DNA from: Boletus sp. NGJ
Taxonomy: Eukaryota; Basidiomycota; Agaricomycetes; Boletales; Boletaceae
Length of the DNA: 64,000 nucleotides
Direction of reading: 5' to 3'
Assembly: GCA_019096195.1 (NCBI GenBank)
Contig: JAGTXK010000055.1
Location: forward strand, 806,001 to 870,000
Part shown: positions 10,366 to 24,217 of the stretch, one piece after another
Numbering within the stretch: position 1 is the stretch's first letter
Layout: every line of letters starts with the position of its first letter
Notes under the pieces: generated by a model
What the model saw: the letters and a program-made list of their open reading frames with translations, nothing else
The model's database searches: none
What the model was told of the DNA's origin: nothing
Program-made: the position numbers and the translations under genes

Positions 10366-10708
10366 GTATGACATCAGAGGATTTGGCGGGACAATATGGT
10401 CTTGCTCCCCATTGTCATCCGCACAGTTCATACTTTTCATTCATGTAGTTATGTTTTGTCTGAGCTATGAGTATGCTTTCCATCCATACGGGCAATGTAT
10501 TAACACCAGTACGTTAGCTGTTGATACGAACGTTCCAGATAGATATTTAGTTTCACATCACTCAACAGTTCCAACTTGAAAAAAAAAAAACGACACATTC
10601 CATCGGTAATGTACTGGCATCGACACTATTGTACGACTGAAATAAAAACTGTTTCCAGAGCTAAAGGGCATGACTTATCTTCTTGGATCATGATTTCACG
10701 GCAAAAGA
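10366..10708. other. Convergent 3' region between eIF1 and SNRNP27
   Basis: About 340 bp holding both 3' untranslated regions. It contains an A10 run near 10579-10588. No coding frame or RNA gene is recognised. Confidence 0.5.
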
Positions 10709-11672
10709 CTACTTGATCTTGTCCAACGGCCTGCGTCCATGGCATGAGCTTGCAAAAAAAAACAGAATTACAGCAAGTGCAAGTACCTGTTAAATCCACC
10801 ACGTCTGCCATGAAAGTCAGATTCAGCGAGCTAATATTAATATGCGGGCCACACCGATTCATGTATTGACGCCAAGTTCGCATTTTCTTGACGTTGGCCG
10901 TACCTTCTTGATTTCCCTCGACACGCTTGCCCTGTGTGTACAATTATTGGCATATGATGGTGTAAAGAGATGTTCATACTTTAGTGGAACCAAAGCCCGT
11001 GACACCCATCATGGCCATCATGGATTCGTCTTCAACAGTGGTGACATCCATCTCCTCGCCCTCCTCTACTGGGGTATCTGGGTCTAGGGTTGGCTTAGAG
11101 GAAGCTGGCACGGGAGCTTCATCTGGCGCCACGGATTGAATGTCCATCACTGGAGAGCAAGAAATGACTCACATTTCGGAGACTGTGTCTGAACCGTGAA
11201 CTGGACATCAGAACGTGCATCTTCTGGGCGTTGAGGTTCACCGTTCCGCGGAGGTTCCTTGCCACGGATATCCTTTTCCCTGGGAGTAATTCGTTCTGGA
11301 GGATAAGGGTCACGCCTTTCATCTTTTCTCTCGGATTTCCTTTCGCTCCTTCTCTCCTCTTTTCTATCGGGTCTGCGGTCATCACGATCATCTCTCCGTG
11401 AGCTCTTGTAGTCCCTATCCCTGTCATGGTCGCGCCTGTCTACTCAGAAATGAGATGGGTTTGATCCTTCATAGTCGGTCCAGAGTTAACACACCTCTCC
11501 GGGGACTTCGTGAACGACTATCTCGTCTGCGTCTGGCATCACGATGTCCCCCTGTCCTTGCACCTCTTGAGTAGCGATCTTTGTCCTTGTCTCTGTCCCT
11601 GTTGCGGTCCCTGTCCCTGTCTTCTCGCTCCCAGCTCCGTTCTCGTCTACGGTGGTCAGCCCTTGAGGACAT
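10709..11672 (-). CDS. U4/U6.U5 tri-snRNP protein SNRNP27
   Basis: Spliceosomal tri-snRNP protein with an N-terminal Arg/Ser/Asp domain and a short conserved C-terminal box. The start at 11672 gives MSSRADHRRRERSWERED and long RD/RS repeats. A middle exon carries MDIQSVAPDEAPVPASS and an acidic stretch. The conserved box reads KRVEGNQEGTANVKKMRTW, RQYMN, RRGGFNRPLDKIK, the family signature. The last part needs two introns around an 18-nt microexon at 10787-10804 and a final 22-nt exon at 10709-10730; without the microexon the invariant RGGFN would be lost. It is divergent from the RRM gene with 97 bp between starts. Confidence 0.93.
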
Positions 11673-11769
11673 CGTGGTAGGAGACAAAAGTGTTACAGAG
11701 CGGTCACATGACCACAAGACTCTGCTCTAAAAGCTAATTGATTACTCCACTAGTAACGCAGCCGTCCAG

Positions 11770-12596
11770 ATGTTCACAGCGAATGCAGCATGTCGAACAG
11801 CTAGACTAGCAGGAGAAATGCTCGGTAGTGAGTTTTCTTCGTTTGTCATGTAGAGCAACCAAGAATGCATGTGACAGCCGAGACCAGACGACATATCCGG
11901 TTGGAGAACCTGCCCCGGACAACCCTCCCCGCCGACATCGAGAGAGCTCTAAGACGCGAAAGACTCGTTGGTGTTGAGAACGGTGAGATTCTCGGTCTTG
12001 GTATGTATGTTCTTACGCCAGCCCAGTTCAATTACAGCTCTTCCGTTTCTTACCAACATGCCGGGCCTACATTACACTCTCTCATCCCGATTTTCTGCAG
12101 ATGAACACTGCTAAGCTCGGAAAAGTGACAATAGGAGGGCATACTGTCACAGCTATTCCATGCCTCGAGCCTCCGAAAATCGAGAACTTGAGAGGTGTTA
12201 AAGGACGCAAGGCAACTCTCGAGCGAGGGTCCTTGCCCGGCCTCACTTCCTCCGGTACCATGAGCAATGGCAGGCAAGTTTGCGCATGGGGCTTTCCCCC
12301 GAAAGTCTCAGTGGCATCCGTAAAGGACTTCCTTGAATACAACAAAGTTGATACGTTAGGGGACAAACCTGAGATTTACAAAGTTAACTTGTAAGTGATT
12401 CTATCCATCATGATCTTTAGGATGACGTTCAGCATCCGGAAGACAAGCAGACGAATTCTCTCTTTACTCGAGATACCTGATTCGGACCCCGTCCATATCA
12501 GATTCGTATCATATAGCCCAGCGCATTCACCAGACACTCTTCCGGCCTGACACGTTTCGTACAAAATTCCAGGTGCGAGCTTGTGTAGTTCGATGA
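11770..12596 (+). CDS. RRM-like protein of unknown function, possible mitochondrial presequence
   Basis: The best model starts at 11770, removes 11828-11877 (donor GTGAGT), then an intron beginning near 11983 and another near 12392. The N-terminus MFTANAACRTARLAGEML lacks acidic residues until late and looks like a mitochondrial presequence. An RRM-like fold follows: HIRLENLPRTTLPADIERAL (strand, helix), then FRFLPTCRAYITLSHPDFLQ. A second conserved part is WGFPPKVSVASVKDFLEYNK and SRYLIRTPSISDSYHIAQRI. I do not recognise a named family, and relatives appear limited to fungi as far as I can recall. The alternative start at 11865 would lack a presequence. Confidence 0.6.
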
Positions 12597-12684
12597 CCGC
12601 GTGTACCACGAGCTACCCTTGAGTGTCGACTTTATGTATAGTCACTATGGCTTCTAATAAGTCCATACTGGACAGAATACCTTT

Positions 12685-13507
12685 TCACATTCTCTCAGCC
12701 TCAGGATCCTCAATCCGTGAACGTTGAGCCTGAAATGACCGGTCAGCGAAGGTAAGTGACGAAAGAATTTCATGAACCATTCTCCCGTTATCGCCTTCAT
12801 CTTCTGGAGAACGAGCACGCTTGAGAATTGGCCTGGCTTCAACAGTCTCTTTCCATTCACCACCGCCACTAGCAACGGCGCCTGGGCCATCTTGTGCATC
12901 GGCGTAGCGTTCTTCGACCTCTCTTCTTCTCTCCAGTTGCGCCTGCGCACCCCAACCTCCGCGGCCTGGGTCATAATCTTGTCTGTGCTCGTCTCGAACC
13001 TGCCCACCACTCTTCCCCCGGCCAAATTGACGCCCCTCCTTGTAACCCAGGTCGAGGTCACAACGGATGATACGTTCATCGAGTTTTGTGCCGCTGACAT
13101 GCTTCATGCTCGCAAGAGCTTCGGCATGTGTGTAATATTCGACAAAGCAGAATCCACAGGGCGTTCTTCACGAGTGGCAAGGCATGAGCAGATGAGGAAC
13201 GAATCGGTTGAGTGAAACCGCACCGAGTATGGCGGTCAAGCCCCATGATAATGCGCTTGATACCGCCACCGTCCTCCGGACTAGCACATTTACTGAATAG
13301 TTCATATATCTGTTCTTCTGTCGTGTAAAAGCTCAAATTACCGATCTGAGAGGCGTGTGTCGGCGCAGAAGGTAACCTCGAACATATGGCACGCACGTAT
13401 AGGGTTGTCGACTTGGAGAGAAGTTCCTGTTGCTTGACCCTCTCCAGTCTACTTTGTGAGTCCTTGTAGTTTGAAGGCTGGTCGAGGGCGGAGACGACGT
13501 GCGCCAT
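12685..13507 (-). CDS. CBC2: Nuclear cap-binding complex subunit 2 (CBP20)
   Basis: Small subunit that binds the 7-methylguanosine cap with CBP80. Three exons. After SKSTTLY an intron leads to the RNP2 strand [20 protein letters not shown], then [13 protein letters not shown], then after the next intron RNP1 [20 protein letters not shown], and [32 protein letters not shown] and [12 protein letters not shown]. These cover the whole RRM and the cap-clamping tail. Compared with human and yeast there are about six extra residues (ASPEDGG) between SKC and IKR. The C-terminal extension of about 80 residues is charged and unremarkable. The first ATG is at 13507, 64 bp from the RPT3 start. Confidence 0.94.
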
Positions 13508-13571
13508 GGCCGCTCTCGTCGTCGAGTTCTCTGAATCGCCCAACGTTAGCCTCAGTACATGGCAACCAAAA

Positions 13572-15275
<1,704 letters not shown>

Positions 15276-15981
15276 TCTACTGGTTGTGTAAACCTCTTTC
15301 ATAATCATCGTGGATCGCATACTGACACACTCATAGGTTGGCATTGTACATTACCCTTTGCAATCTTATTATTGCAATCTGTTCTCCGTGTGATTGTAAG
15401 AAAATGCTCTTTCACTTTGGCGTCTCACCGCATCATTATACGGTGTGGCGCTCATTACCCTGAGCAATATCAACAATAATCAATATTTTGACCATCCTGT
15501 GCCCTATTTTTGCCCCGCTGGCTTGCCGTTGTTGGATGGCCATTGCGCCTCAAAACGGCGAGGTTTATACGCAGGAAACATGTCCCCCAAGAATAACTTA
15601 CCTATCAATCACCGTGTACAGTAGGTAAGTGCACCTTGTATCCTTCAGTTCAGATCTGATGTTGATGTACAGATACAATGATACATTATGTTAAGTTACT
15701 GTTTAATTATGTCTGTTCACTGCCCGTCGCTCTCCAACACTCTGGGCGGCGTTGTACAACCCACACGACCGCCCTCATTTTATGGGAGCAAGAGGACCAT
15801 GGGCGATGTTGTATCGTTGTCGCTACCCACGACACTTGTCGAACCTTGCAATATGTGCCACGCAGGTTTGAAAGCGAGATGGGGTACATGCTCAGTGTTG
15901 TAGTCGTTTGGTCATCAAGATATAATATATTTACTTTTGGATCCTAGCAATCAATCTCAATGATTACCATGAATGTGGCGG
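15276..15981. other. Convergent spacer between RPT3 and PRO3
   Basis: About 700 bp, the longest gene-free stretch in this half of the window. It must include the two 3' untranslated regions. Short frames exist (for example near 15678-15947) but have no family resemblance or splice support. No tRNA, snoRNA box pair or repeat was recognised. Confidence 0.5.
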
Positions 15982-17185
15982 CTATTTTTTTATTGGTTGG
16001 CCAAGTTCGCTTGCGCGCTCTGTCGCAATTTGAATAGCTCGAGCAATCGTAGACCGAACTTTGCCATCTTCCATTGCTAAAAGCCCTGCGATGGTGCATC
16101 CTCCTGGGGCTACAAGAAAGTTAACTGCGGCGCTGACCTGGCTGAACTTAAACACTTGCTTGTCACAGAATCTTTGATCTGAGCGGGATGCGCACCGGCT
16201 TGGAGAGCCATGCGTGCTGCCCCTTGCAAAGCTATCAAGCATGTTAAATTTTCTCCTGCCTGGTATTCAATCACGAGTAGTAACTCACTCTGAGCAGCTA
16301 GCTCTAGCGCTTCAGCTCTTGGCAAGCCCATCATGACACCGCCATCTGCCATAGCTTCAAGGAAAATGCATGCAAAGGCAGGGCCTGACCCAGAGAGAGC
16401 CGTGCAGGCATCGAAATGTTTTTCCTCGAGGAACCGGCAGCGACCGATGGATGAGAATATTTTGAGGATGATGGAACGGTCGAGCTCCGTCTCTTCACTA
16501 TTCAGGAGGGTGGGGAGGGGGCTGACGACCGTCATGCCCTCTCGAATCTATGGATTTCGTTAGGCCAAAGGATGGTGAGCAGGGTACCGCGCACCCGACA
16601 GGGTGTATTGGGCATGGCCCTGACGACTTTTGTGGTTGGAGGGACCCATGTAGTCAGTTGGGAAATGGTAACACCAGCAAGGATACTGATGAGTAGTTTT
16701 CCCTTGAGGGCTTCCCCCATTCCATTCTGGCCAAGGATGATTTGTGCTTGATGAGGTTTACAGCTATCCAGTGATGCCTCAGTCGAAATCGTGACGGAGG
16801 GCATGAACAGCGCACCATAGGATGACAACGTCAGATTTCTGAACGGCCGCAAGGTTTTCGCCGACGAGGACTTGGACAGACGAGCCGAGCCCCCCGAGGA
16901 GGCCGAATGCATGCTGGAGCTTTTTTGCACTCTCCTGCCTAGTGACGGTGGCAATGAAAAATGAAGGCAACGCGGGATCGGGGGAATCTGCGGTTGGGGT
17001 AGATGTGCCAGGTGTATGGGACTCCCACTTGGGGAAGAGATGGGTATTTTCCCTAGACTGGAGGCTGGCGACGACGCCAGATATGACAGCAATGCCCATC
17101 GTTCCGCATCCTGGGAGATGTAGTCAGTGTCAGCGGATTTCTGGGCTGGAAAAGATATACCTAGCACGCAGAGGGTGTATCCCAT
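15982..17185 (-). CDS. PRO3: Pyrroline-5-carboxylate reductase
   Basis: Last enzyme of proline synthesis, an NAD(P)H reductase. The start at 17185 gives MGYTLCVLG, and splicing completes the Rossmann motif GCGTMG followed by IAVISGVVAS. Later pieces are KSDVVILCCKPHQAQIIL, VVRAMPNTPC, REGMTVVS, the P5CR signature stretch HFDACTALSGSGPAFACIFL, EAMADGGVMMGLPRAEALEL and SVTTPGGCTIAGL. Intron 16110-16159 must use a GC donor (GCAAGT), because GT choices shift the frame out of VTTPGGCT. Between residues of the Rossmann fold there is a longer Pro/Ser/Thr insert (ESHTPGTSTPTADSPDP). It is divergent from ALG13. Confidence 0.94.
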
Positions 17186-17328
17186 GATAATCTGCCGTGG
17201 GTGGCAAGCTAGCACTAGCTAATGAGTCGTGCACAGAAATGTGTTAATCGAGTCACAGGTCTTCAAGTTTTTTCATTCCGAGTTATGACTGCCATAACAA
17301 ACGAGTTCCTGGCAGGCGGACGTACTAA

Positions 17329-17958
17329 ATGCTCGTCTTCGTCACAGTCGGTTCCACCAAGTTTGATGCACTCGTACAAGCTACGATCTCCGAACCAGTG
17401 CTCACGGCGCTGCACTCAAAAGGATTCGTGCGGGTAGTGCTACAACGAGGTAACTCTGACTTCGACCTGGGCTGCGGCGCGTCCACTCCGGACTTGCTGA
17501 CGATCAGGAAGGCGGGGGTGGACATCGAGACCTGGATGTTCAAGCCGTCCATCCAAGACGACATTGAACGCGCAGACCTAGTCATTAGCCATGGAGGTAA
17601 GGCCTGGGCGAGGACTTGTATCACAACCCTGACGAGTCGATCAAGGATCAGGTACTGTTCTCGATGTTCTGAGATCTGGAAAACCCTTGATTGTGGTCCC
17701 AAACCCGACCTTGATGGACAACCACCAAGAGGAACTCGCCTTGCAGCTGGATAGCCTTGACCACCTCAGAGCTACATCCGTGGAGTGAGTCCCCCGACTG
17801 CGTTATGCTACACTATCCTCATCTCCGGGTTCAGTGATCTTCCAGCGACCATCGCGTCCTTTGACCTGAATGCATTAATTCCATTTCCTGCGTTTGATGG
17901 GAGCAAATTTCGTAGATTGGTGGATGAGGTGATGGGGTTCACTGGTCTGGGCATGTGA
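17329..17958 (+). CDS. ALG13: UDP-GlcNAc transferase catalytic subunit Alg13
   Basis: With membrane partner Alg14 it adds the second GlcNAc to the dolichol-linked oligosaccharide on the cytosolic face of the ER. Three exons (17329-17596, 17646-17784, 17835-17958) give 176 residues, a normal fungal length. The N-terminus [18 protein letters not shown] is typical, followed by [17 protein letters not shown], then [20 protein letters not shown] and [20 protein letters not shown], the GT28-type UDP-GlcNAc site. The junction at 17596/17646 restores the GGSGT loop. The adjoining gene on the same strand is TRM9. Confidence 0.94.
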
Positions 17959-18086
17959 CTGACTTGGTACATGATGTCGTTCGCTCAGCTTGGGTCTGTC
18001 GAGTAATCAGTTGTCAAACTTCAAGTTGTGATCAGCACTGAGCTCCCCGTCATCTGCAATAATTTTCGGTTTAGCGGAGGCTCTCA

Positions 18087-19111
18087 ATGAGGAGCGTTAC
18101 GCCAGCCTCCGTCGCTGGTGACTTTCAAGCGTACGAAGACCAGCACGTCCACGCCGTCTACGACCAGATAGCCACCCATTTCTCATCTACCCGGTACAAG
18201 GTGGGGTATTGGTCCTGTACTACACCGCAGGGAGGATCTCCATTAATTCTGTCTGCTCAGCCATGGCCCATCATTGCCAAATTTATTTCCGACTTGCCTT
18301 CAGGATGGATCGGCCTTGACTCTGGGACAGGCAACGGGAAATACCTCCCTCTGCCCGCTCATCGGTCTGGAAGTGTCTTGACTGTTGGCCTTGATCGCAG
18401 CAGGAGTCTTTTACTGATCGCCAGAAACGCCGGAGGTGAACTTACCGCACCAGTCGTTCGTGAGGTTGTCTGGGGAGACGTGTTGGACAATGGGTGGAGA
18501 GCTGGAGCATTTGTGAGTGATAGTGCAACCTGCTGGCGAACACGCTGAGGCAACAACATGACAGGACTACGCTATCTCGATTGCTACGATACATCACCTA
18601 GCCTCGTACGAGAGGCGCAGACTAGCTGTGGAGGTGCGTCGACTAATGCACATCTTGCATGTACTCATTGCAGGCTTCGCAGCGGCTTCTTCAGTGCGTT
18701 TCGCCTGCCCACGGACGTATTATGATCTACGTCTGGGCCATAGAACAAGACGAATTGTCGAAGCGTGTTATACCAGTAGATGTCAGCATCAAGGTTCCAT
18801 CTTCACCCTCGGGAAAAGATGTCTTCGTGCCCTGGGTGATGTCCCAACAAGGCCCTGCACGGAATCAAGCCACAAAACTGCCTGTGGAGAATGCACTGGG
18901 AAACTCTGGAACAATTGCCGAGGCCCCCGTATACCATCGATATTATCACATGTTTGCGAAAGGAGAGCTCACGAGGCTCACCTGCGAGACCGCACAGGGA
19001 ATGGGTCTGGTTGTAGGGCCGCCAGAGGAAGGGCGACGTGGTATTGAAATAATCCAGGATGGCTGGGAGCGATCCAATTATTATGTAGAACTTAGGTGTT
19101 GGAAAGCATGA
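18087..19111 (+). CDS. TRM9: tRNA (uracil-5-)-methyltransferase Trm9/ALKBH8-type
   Basis: SAM-dependent enzyme that, with Trm112, methylates carboxymethyluridine at tRNA wobble position 34. Four exons (18087-18200, 18261-18512, 18565-18633, 18674-19111) give 290 residues. The N-terminus has YEDQHVHAVYDQIATHFSST, then PWPIIAKFISDLP, and the SAM-binding loop IGLDSGTGNGKYLP. The acidic strand VLTVGLDRS and the Trm9 stretch DYAISIATIHHLASYERR follow. Near the end are HRYYHMFAKGEL and the C-terminus YYVELRCWKA. Splicing is supported by restored conserved motifs across each junction. It converges on NAC-alpha with 119 bp between stops. Confidence 0.93.
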
Positions 19112-19230
19112 TGTTGGTCCCCCAATTGCGGGCTTGAGCTTACTCGCAGAGGCATGGTCAACCTCACAAAAGTCTGAAGCAAGTGTGCGGATTGCGCGTG
19201 ATAGTGATACAGAGAGTATGGAAAACAAGA

Positions 19231-20315
<1,085 letters not shown>

Positions 20316-21003
20316 ATGAACCCAGAGACTAACACTCACGAAGGCTCCTCCGCGTACGACATTGCTGCCAAGGCCATGGCATCGTTGGCCCCGATCAGCA
20401 GCATCCACCAGCACCTTTGTGGCTTCCATGTCAACGCGTATATCATGCAGTGCCGCGAGATCACTTTTGTCGGCGGGATTGTAGTCAAGACCACATTCGC
20501 CATGTGGAGGCTCACTACTTCTGCAATTACAACTTTTTACAAGAGACCCGACTTTTATATCAGGTAGCTCCAAATGCATCCTGTATCGAATCTGCTCATG
20601 CACTCATTCAGTGCGTTATCTGTGACTCAGAAGCCAAGTTTTATGTGCATGATTATATACAGGTATTCACATCGCTCCCCGAAGAAGAGAAAATCACAAG
20701 TACATTCAACTACGCCGACTCCACCCAGACCAAGATATTCGTGCCCAGTAGGTTTTTATGAATGACCAAGTGTGGCACAACTCGCAGATCCAAGCCGTCG
20801 TGAACGATGCGGTCGAGCAGCCAGTTACGTATGACCTTCAGAAGTCCATCTTGGGCTCTTGGTAAAAGAGCCCGCCCTACCTCTTGGTCCGCCCCAGTTC
20901 ATGATGACTGTCACTGCAGTGGTGAGATCGTCCAAGAGCGCGACAATAGGTTTGGTGTCTCTAATGAGTCCTTGAAGAGCAAGGACGAAATGGCAGATCG
21001 GTA
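20316..21003 (+). pseudogene. Decayed DUF1264 (oil-body-associated-protein-like) gene
   Basis: The first part splices cleanly: MNPETNTHEGSSAYDIAAKA, APISSIHQHLCGFHVNA, then after an intron QDHIRHVEAHYFCNY, and after another CVICDSEAKF and FTSLPEEEK. These match the DUF1264 order (LCGFHVYAHD, VEAHHYCSH, CVIYDS, LPEEEK). Downstream, conserved pieces appear in changing frames: DAVEQPVTYDLQK, then PALPLGPPQFMMTVTA about 20865-20925, then ERDNRFGVSNESLKSKDEMA to 21003. The expected WHSHKYEV and YGKTIHTW motifs are absent or unreadable and the frame changes have no intron signals. An active but diverged gene with unusual introns is the alternative. Confidence 0.72.
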
Positions 21004-21182
21004 GGAGAAGTCGGAGACTGCCTTCGAGTCCAAGCAAGTTAGGATTAAAGTCGCGTATTACCAGGAGTCCCAAGTTGTACTTACATTCCAAAAAGAGCCG
21101 ACGCTGATTACTTTACTCGTGTACTCTGGGTCTTCCAGGGGCCAAATGTAGTGCTTGCTAATTTGGTCCGCCAGCCATCTTC

Positions 21183-24143
21183 ATGTCCATCGCTGCGCTT
21201 TCAAATCAATTACGACTTGCGCTCGAAGACCCAGCGGACAAATCTTCTCGTGAACAAGTGCTCAACGCCATCGACGAGTTTGTTGCCGGATGTGTGTCCT
21301 CTGAAGATCCCGAAGTCCAGCTTTTCCGAGTGGAAGAAGAGCTCCAGATCGTCTACGACGATGTCGTGGACCATTCCTCGCTAGGCCACACAGAGGTCTT
21401 TCTCGGTGTCCTCCACCACCTCCGTCCGCTACTCCCGTCGACCTCCATCATTTCAACTTGGTTTGATCTCGTGCTGCGTCCCGCTCTCAGAGAACCAAAG
21501 TTGCCAACCATCTCTGTGACGCATGCCAAAGAGCTCATCATCTTCGCTGCCGAGAACGAGGATCGAAGGTACCCGGAGAAAGTGCATGAATTCCGCAGAC
21601 GGTTGATGGACCACCTTTTGGATGCCTACAACGAGGGTTCCGGGTACGATATTTTAGAATGGGCAAAGCTTGATCAGAAGCAGCGGGATAAGAGGTATCC
21701 GTGGAAGAGCAATCTCGAGGATGTACTCGTGAATTTTGGTTTGAAATGCCCTGTGGTACGTGCTTGAGATGGAACTAACAGTTGACTTGGTTAATGCTGT
21801 CCAGGCTTTCATGACACAAGTCGAAGCTGCCTTTGTGGCACCCGTGTCTCGTCTCCAACTCTTCATCCTGCTCGACTGTTTCACCTCGGATCCTGATTTT
21901 CAGTCGCACGCAACAGACTTTGCGAAACACCCACTCATGAACAGCCTCTTAAATTCGCTTCTGCTGGACAACTCTTCTACCATATGTACCATCGGCCTCT
22001 TCGTACTTGTCAAACTACTCCCAATAATCGCAGTCAAAGCGTGTAAAGAACTCAACATCTTGCTCCCCCGGTTATTCCTGATTCTAGCGAGGGTCATATG
22101 CTGGGAGGAGTTCTCTGGCACGGCCCTACCATCCCATGTCTTGGTTGATGATGATGGCGGGCATTCGGGCGCTGGAGAACAAGCCGAGGTATATGGAGGA
22201 TTCGCCGCGCTTGAGCTACGCCCCGAGCTCGGCTGGGAGAGGTCGGAGTTCACACTCTCCACGTCGTCTGCCCCCCCGTTGGACGCGTACTTTTCGTCTC
22301 TTTACTATCTCTTTCCATGCAACCTTCTCCGCTTTCTTCGTGGCCCTGCTGCATACCTGCGGGAGAGGGATTACCAAAGTCCGTATATTGTGAAATGGGA
22401 AGATGCGCTCGATGAAGATATCATACGAAGTAAATCGGAGGTATGCGCACCTATGTTATTTCTTTGTCCTTTTATTTGTCTTTTGCGCGCAGTCGGTACT
22501 TATCCATACATTTTAGCCCCTTCTTCGCAGCCGTGTGGTCAATCCACTTGTCATATGGCGGGATTGGCTCAAGGAACTTACCGAACCCGATCCATGGGCC
22601 AACTATAGCATTTCTCAGATAGCTAGTGAATGCATTATGCTCAACGTGCGCACTATCGCTCTTGGGTCTCGGTTCTCTTCTATTGAAGAGATCGATATGT
22701 CTCTTGACTTGCAGACGGTGGACCTTCCCTCGAAGGTCGTGACCCCAGAAGACGTTTCGGGTATGCCAACTCCCCATCCAGGTTACATTAGTCTTCCACC
22801 TGTGAAAACTCGTGTATCGCTCCAGGACATGATTGTCACATCCATTGCTTTGAAGTCGAATCTCGACATCGTCATCGAGAACCCGAGCATGCCATGGTCA
22901 GCACTGTTGTTCCAACCTGGTAACAACTCGCCAACGAAAGGGAGCATTAAACTACCACCTGAGTCGGTTGGGGGTGATGAAGGTGCGCAGCTGCCATCGC
23001 ATGTGGCAGAGGCGATTTCGAGCTTGCAGCGTGAGGTACTCTTGCTAAGGAGCGAACTCAACTTCGAGCTTTGGCATTCGAGAGAAAATGTGCGTCACAT
23101 CAGGAGGCTTCACCAGGATCATGTCCTCTCGAAGAATGCGGAGGCTGACCGTCAAGCGCTTGTAAGAGTTCACAGCTTGCCTGTGTCATGGGTACAGTAT
23201 TGATCTTGTACAGCATAACAAGCTGCGTCAATATAAGGCCCAAGTTCAAAGTCTTGAGCAGGAGCTGAAGGAACACAGAGAACAGTCTTCTTCCGCAAAG
23301 AACAAATATGCAGATTGGAACACAGAACTACAGAAGAAGCTCAGAGAATTCCGGGAGGAGAAGAAGGCTTGGGTGTCGGAAGCGGCAGCATTGCGTACTG
23401 CGGAGAAGGAAGCGAGGGTAAGTCACCATTTCAACTTGGAGAAGGGTTCATTGTTGAAAGCCAAATAGGCACTCTTCGCGGCCCAAGGGAAACTGCTGGC
23501 AGACGCAGCAAAGGCGGTATTTGAGCTGCAGACTCAGCAGAAGGAGAATCAGCACAAAATCGACCGACTCCATGATTACGAACGGCAAATCGAACAGCAC
23601 GTTCGCATGCAGAAACTTTGGTAGGGCTGCTGGCATTTAGTGATGTAAGGTACTGACATGTAGCAGGGACGCAGACTTTCAGAAGTTCAATGATAGAGGC
23701 GAAGAAATCGAGCTTATCAAGAGCAGATACAAGCAGATGGAGATGCTTCTGGAGAGTCACGAAAAGACACGCGACAAATTGGAGGACGAAGCACGGTGGG
23801 ATTCTCATACATTGGCATCGGCTTGGTCGAGCTCACGACTGTGTACAGGGCGTACCGTCGTCACAATCAGGCTCTGGAGGCCAAGCTTACGTTGGTGCAG
23901 AAAAAGTGTGAAGCTTCGCGTCGCATACCAGAAGCAGAGATTGCTGCAATCGTCACGGAAAAGTCAGAGCTCGTGGGTGCGAATGCGAAGCTGCGGGAAG
24001 AGAACGCAGAGTTGAAGGATGAAATAGATGAGATGCGGGCAGCGTTGGAAGGACTGAAGGCTCAGATGAGTGGGCAGCGTGGACTGATCTACGAGACACG
24101 ACAACGGACGGGTACTACGGTGCAGTGTACTACTCCAAGTTAA
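21183..24143 (+). CDS. TSC1: Hamartin (TSC1) homologue
   Basis: Scaffold subunit of the TSC complex, which with tuberin acts as a GAP for Rheb and restrains TORC1. Seven exons give 877 residues, close to fungal Tsc1. The N-terminal half is alpha-helical, with AFMTQVEAAFVAPVSRLQLF and LLDNSSTICTIGLFVLVKLL resembling the hamartin core, then YLFPCNLLRFLRGPAAYLRE and NPLVIWRDWLKEL. A linker precedes a C-terminal coiled coil from about residue 600 (EAISSLQREVLLLRSELNFE onwards), rich in Glu, Lys, Gln and Leu, which is the usual tuberin-binding and oligomerisation region. Introns are 21756-21804, 22441-22516, 23162-23213, 23418-23468, 23621-23666 and 23796-23848. The stop lies 249 bp before the HSP90 start. 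Confidence 0.85.
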
Positions 24144-24217
24144 TGGTCCTGAATAGGCAACTGTAATGGAATGTTCTAGAAGGGACCCGCCTTTGTCCAA
24201 GCCCGGGACTGCTCGTC

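Noticed and set aside
11825-11853. A 29-nt intron in the RRM gene giving a longer N-terminus
   Set aside because: Too short for splicing in fungi; the 50-nt intron 11828-11877 keeps the frame and has a GTGAGT donor.
12685-13507. Start of CBC2 extended to 13543
   Set aside because: The codon at 13543 is TTG; the first ATG is at 13507.
15678-15947. Two overlapping small frames between RPT3 and PRO3
   Set aside because: No splice support, no domain, and two frames open at once as expected by chance.
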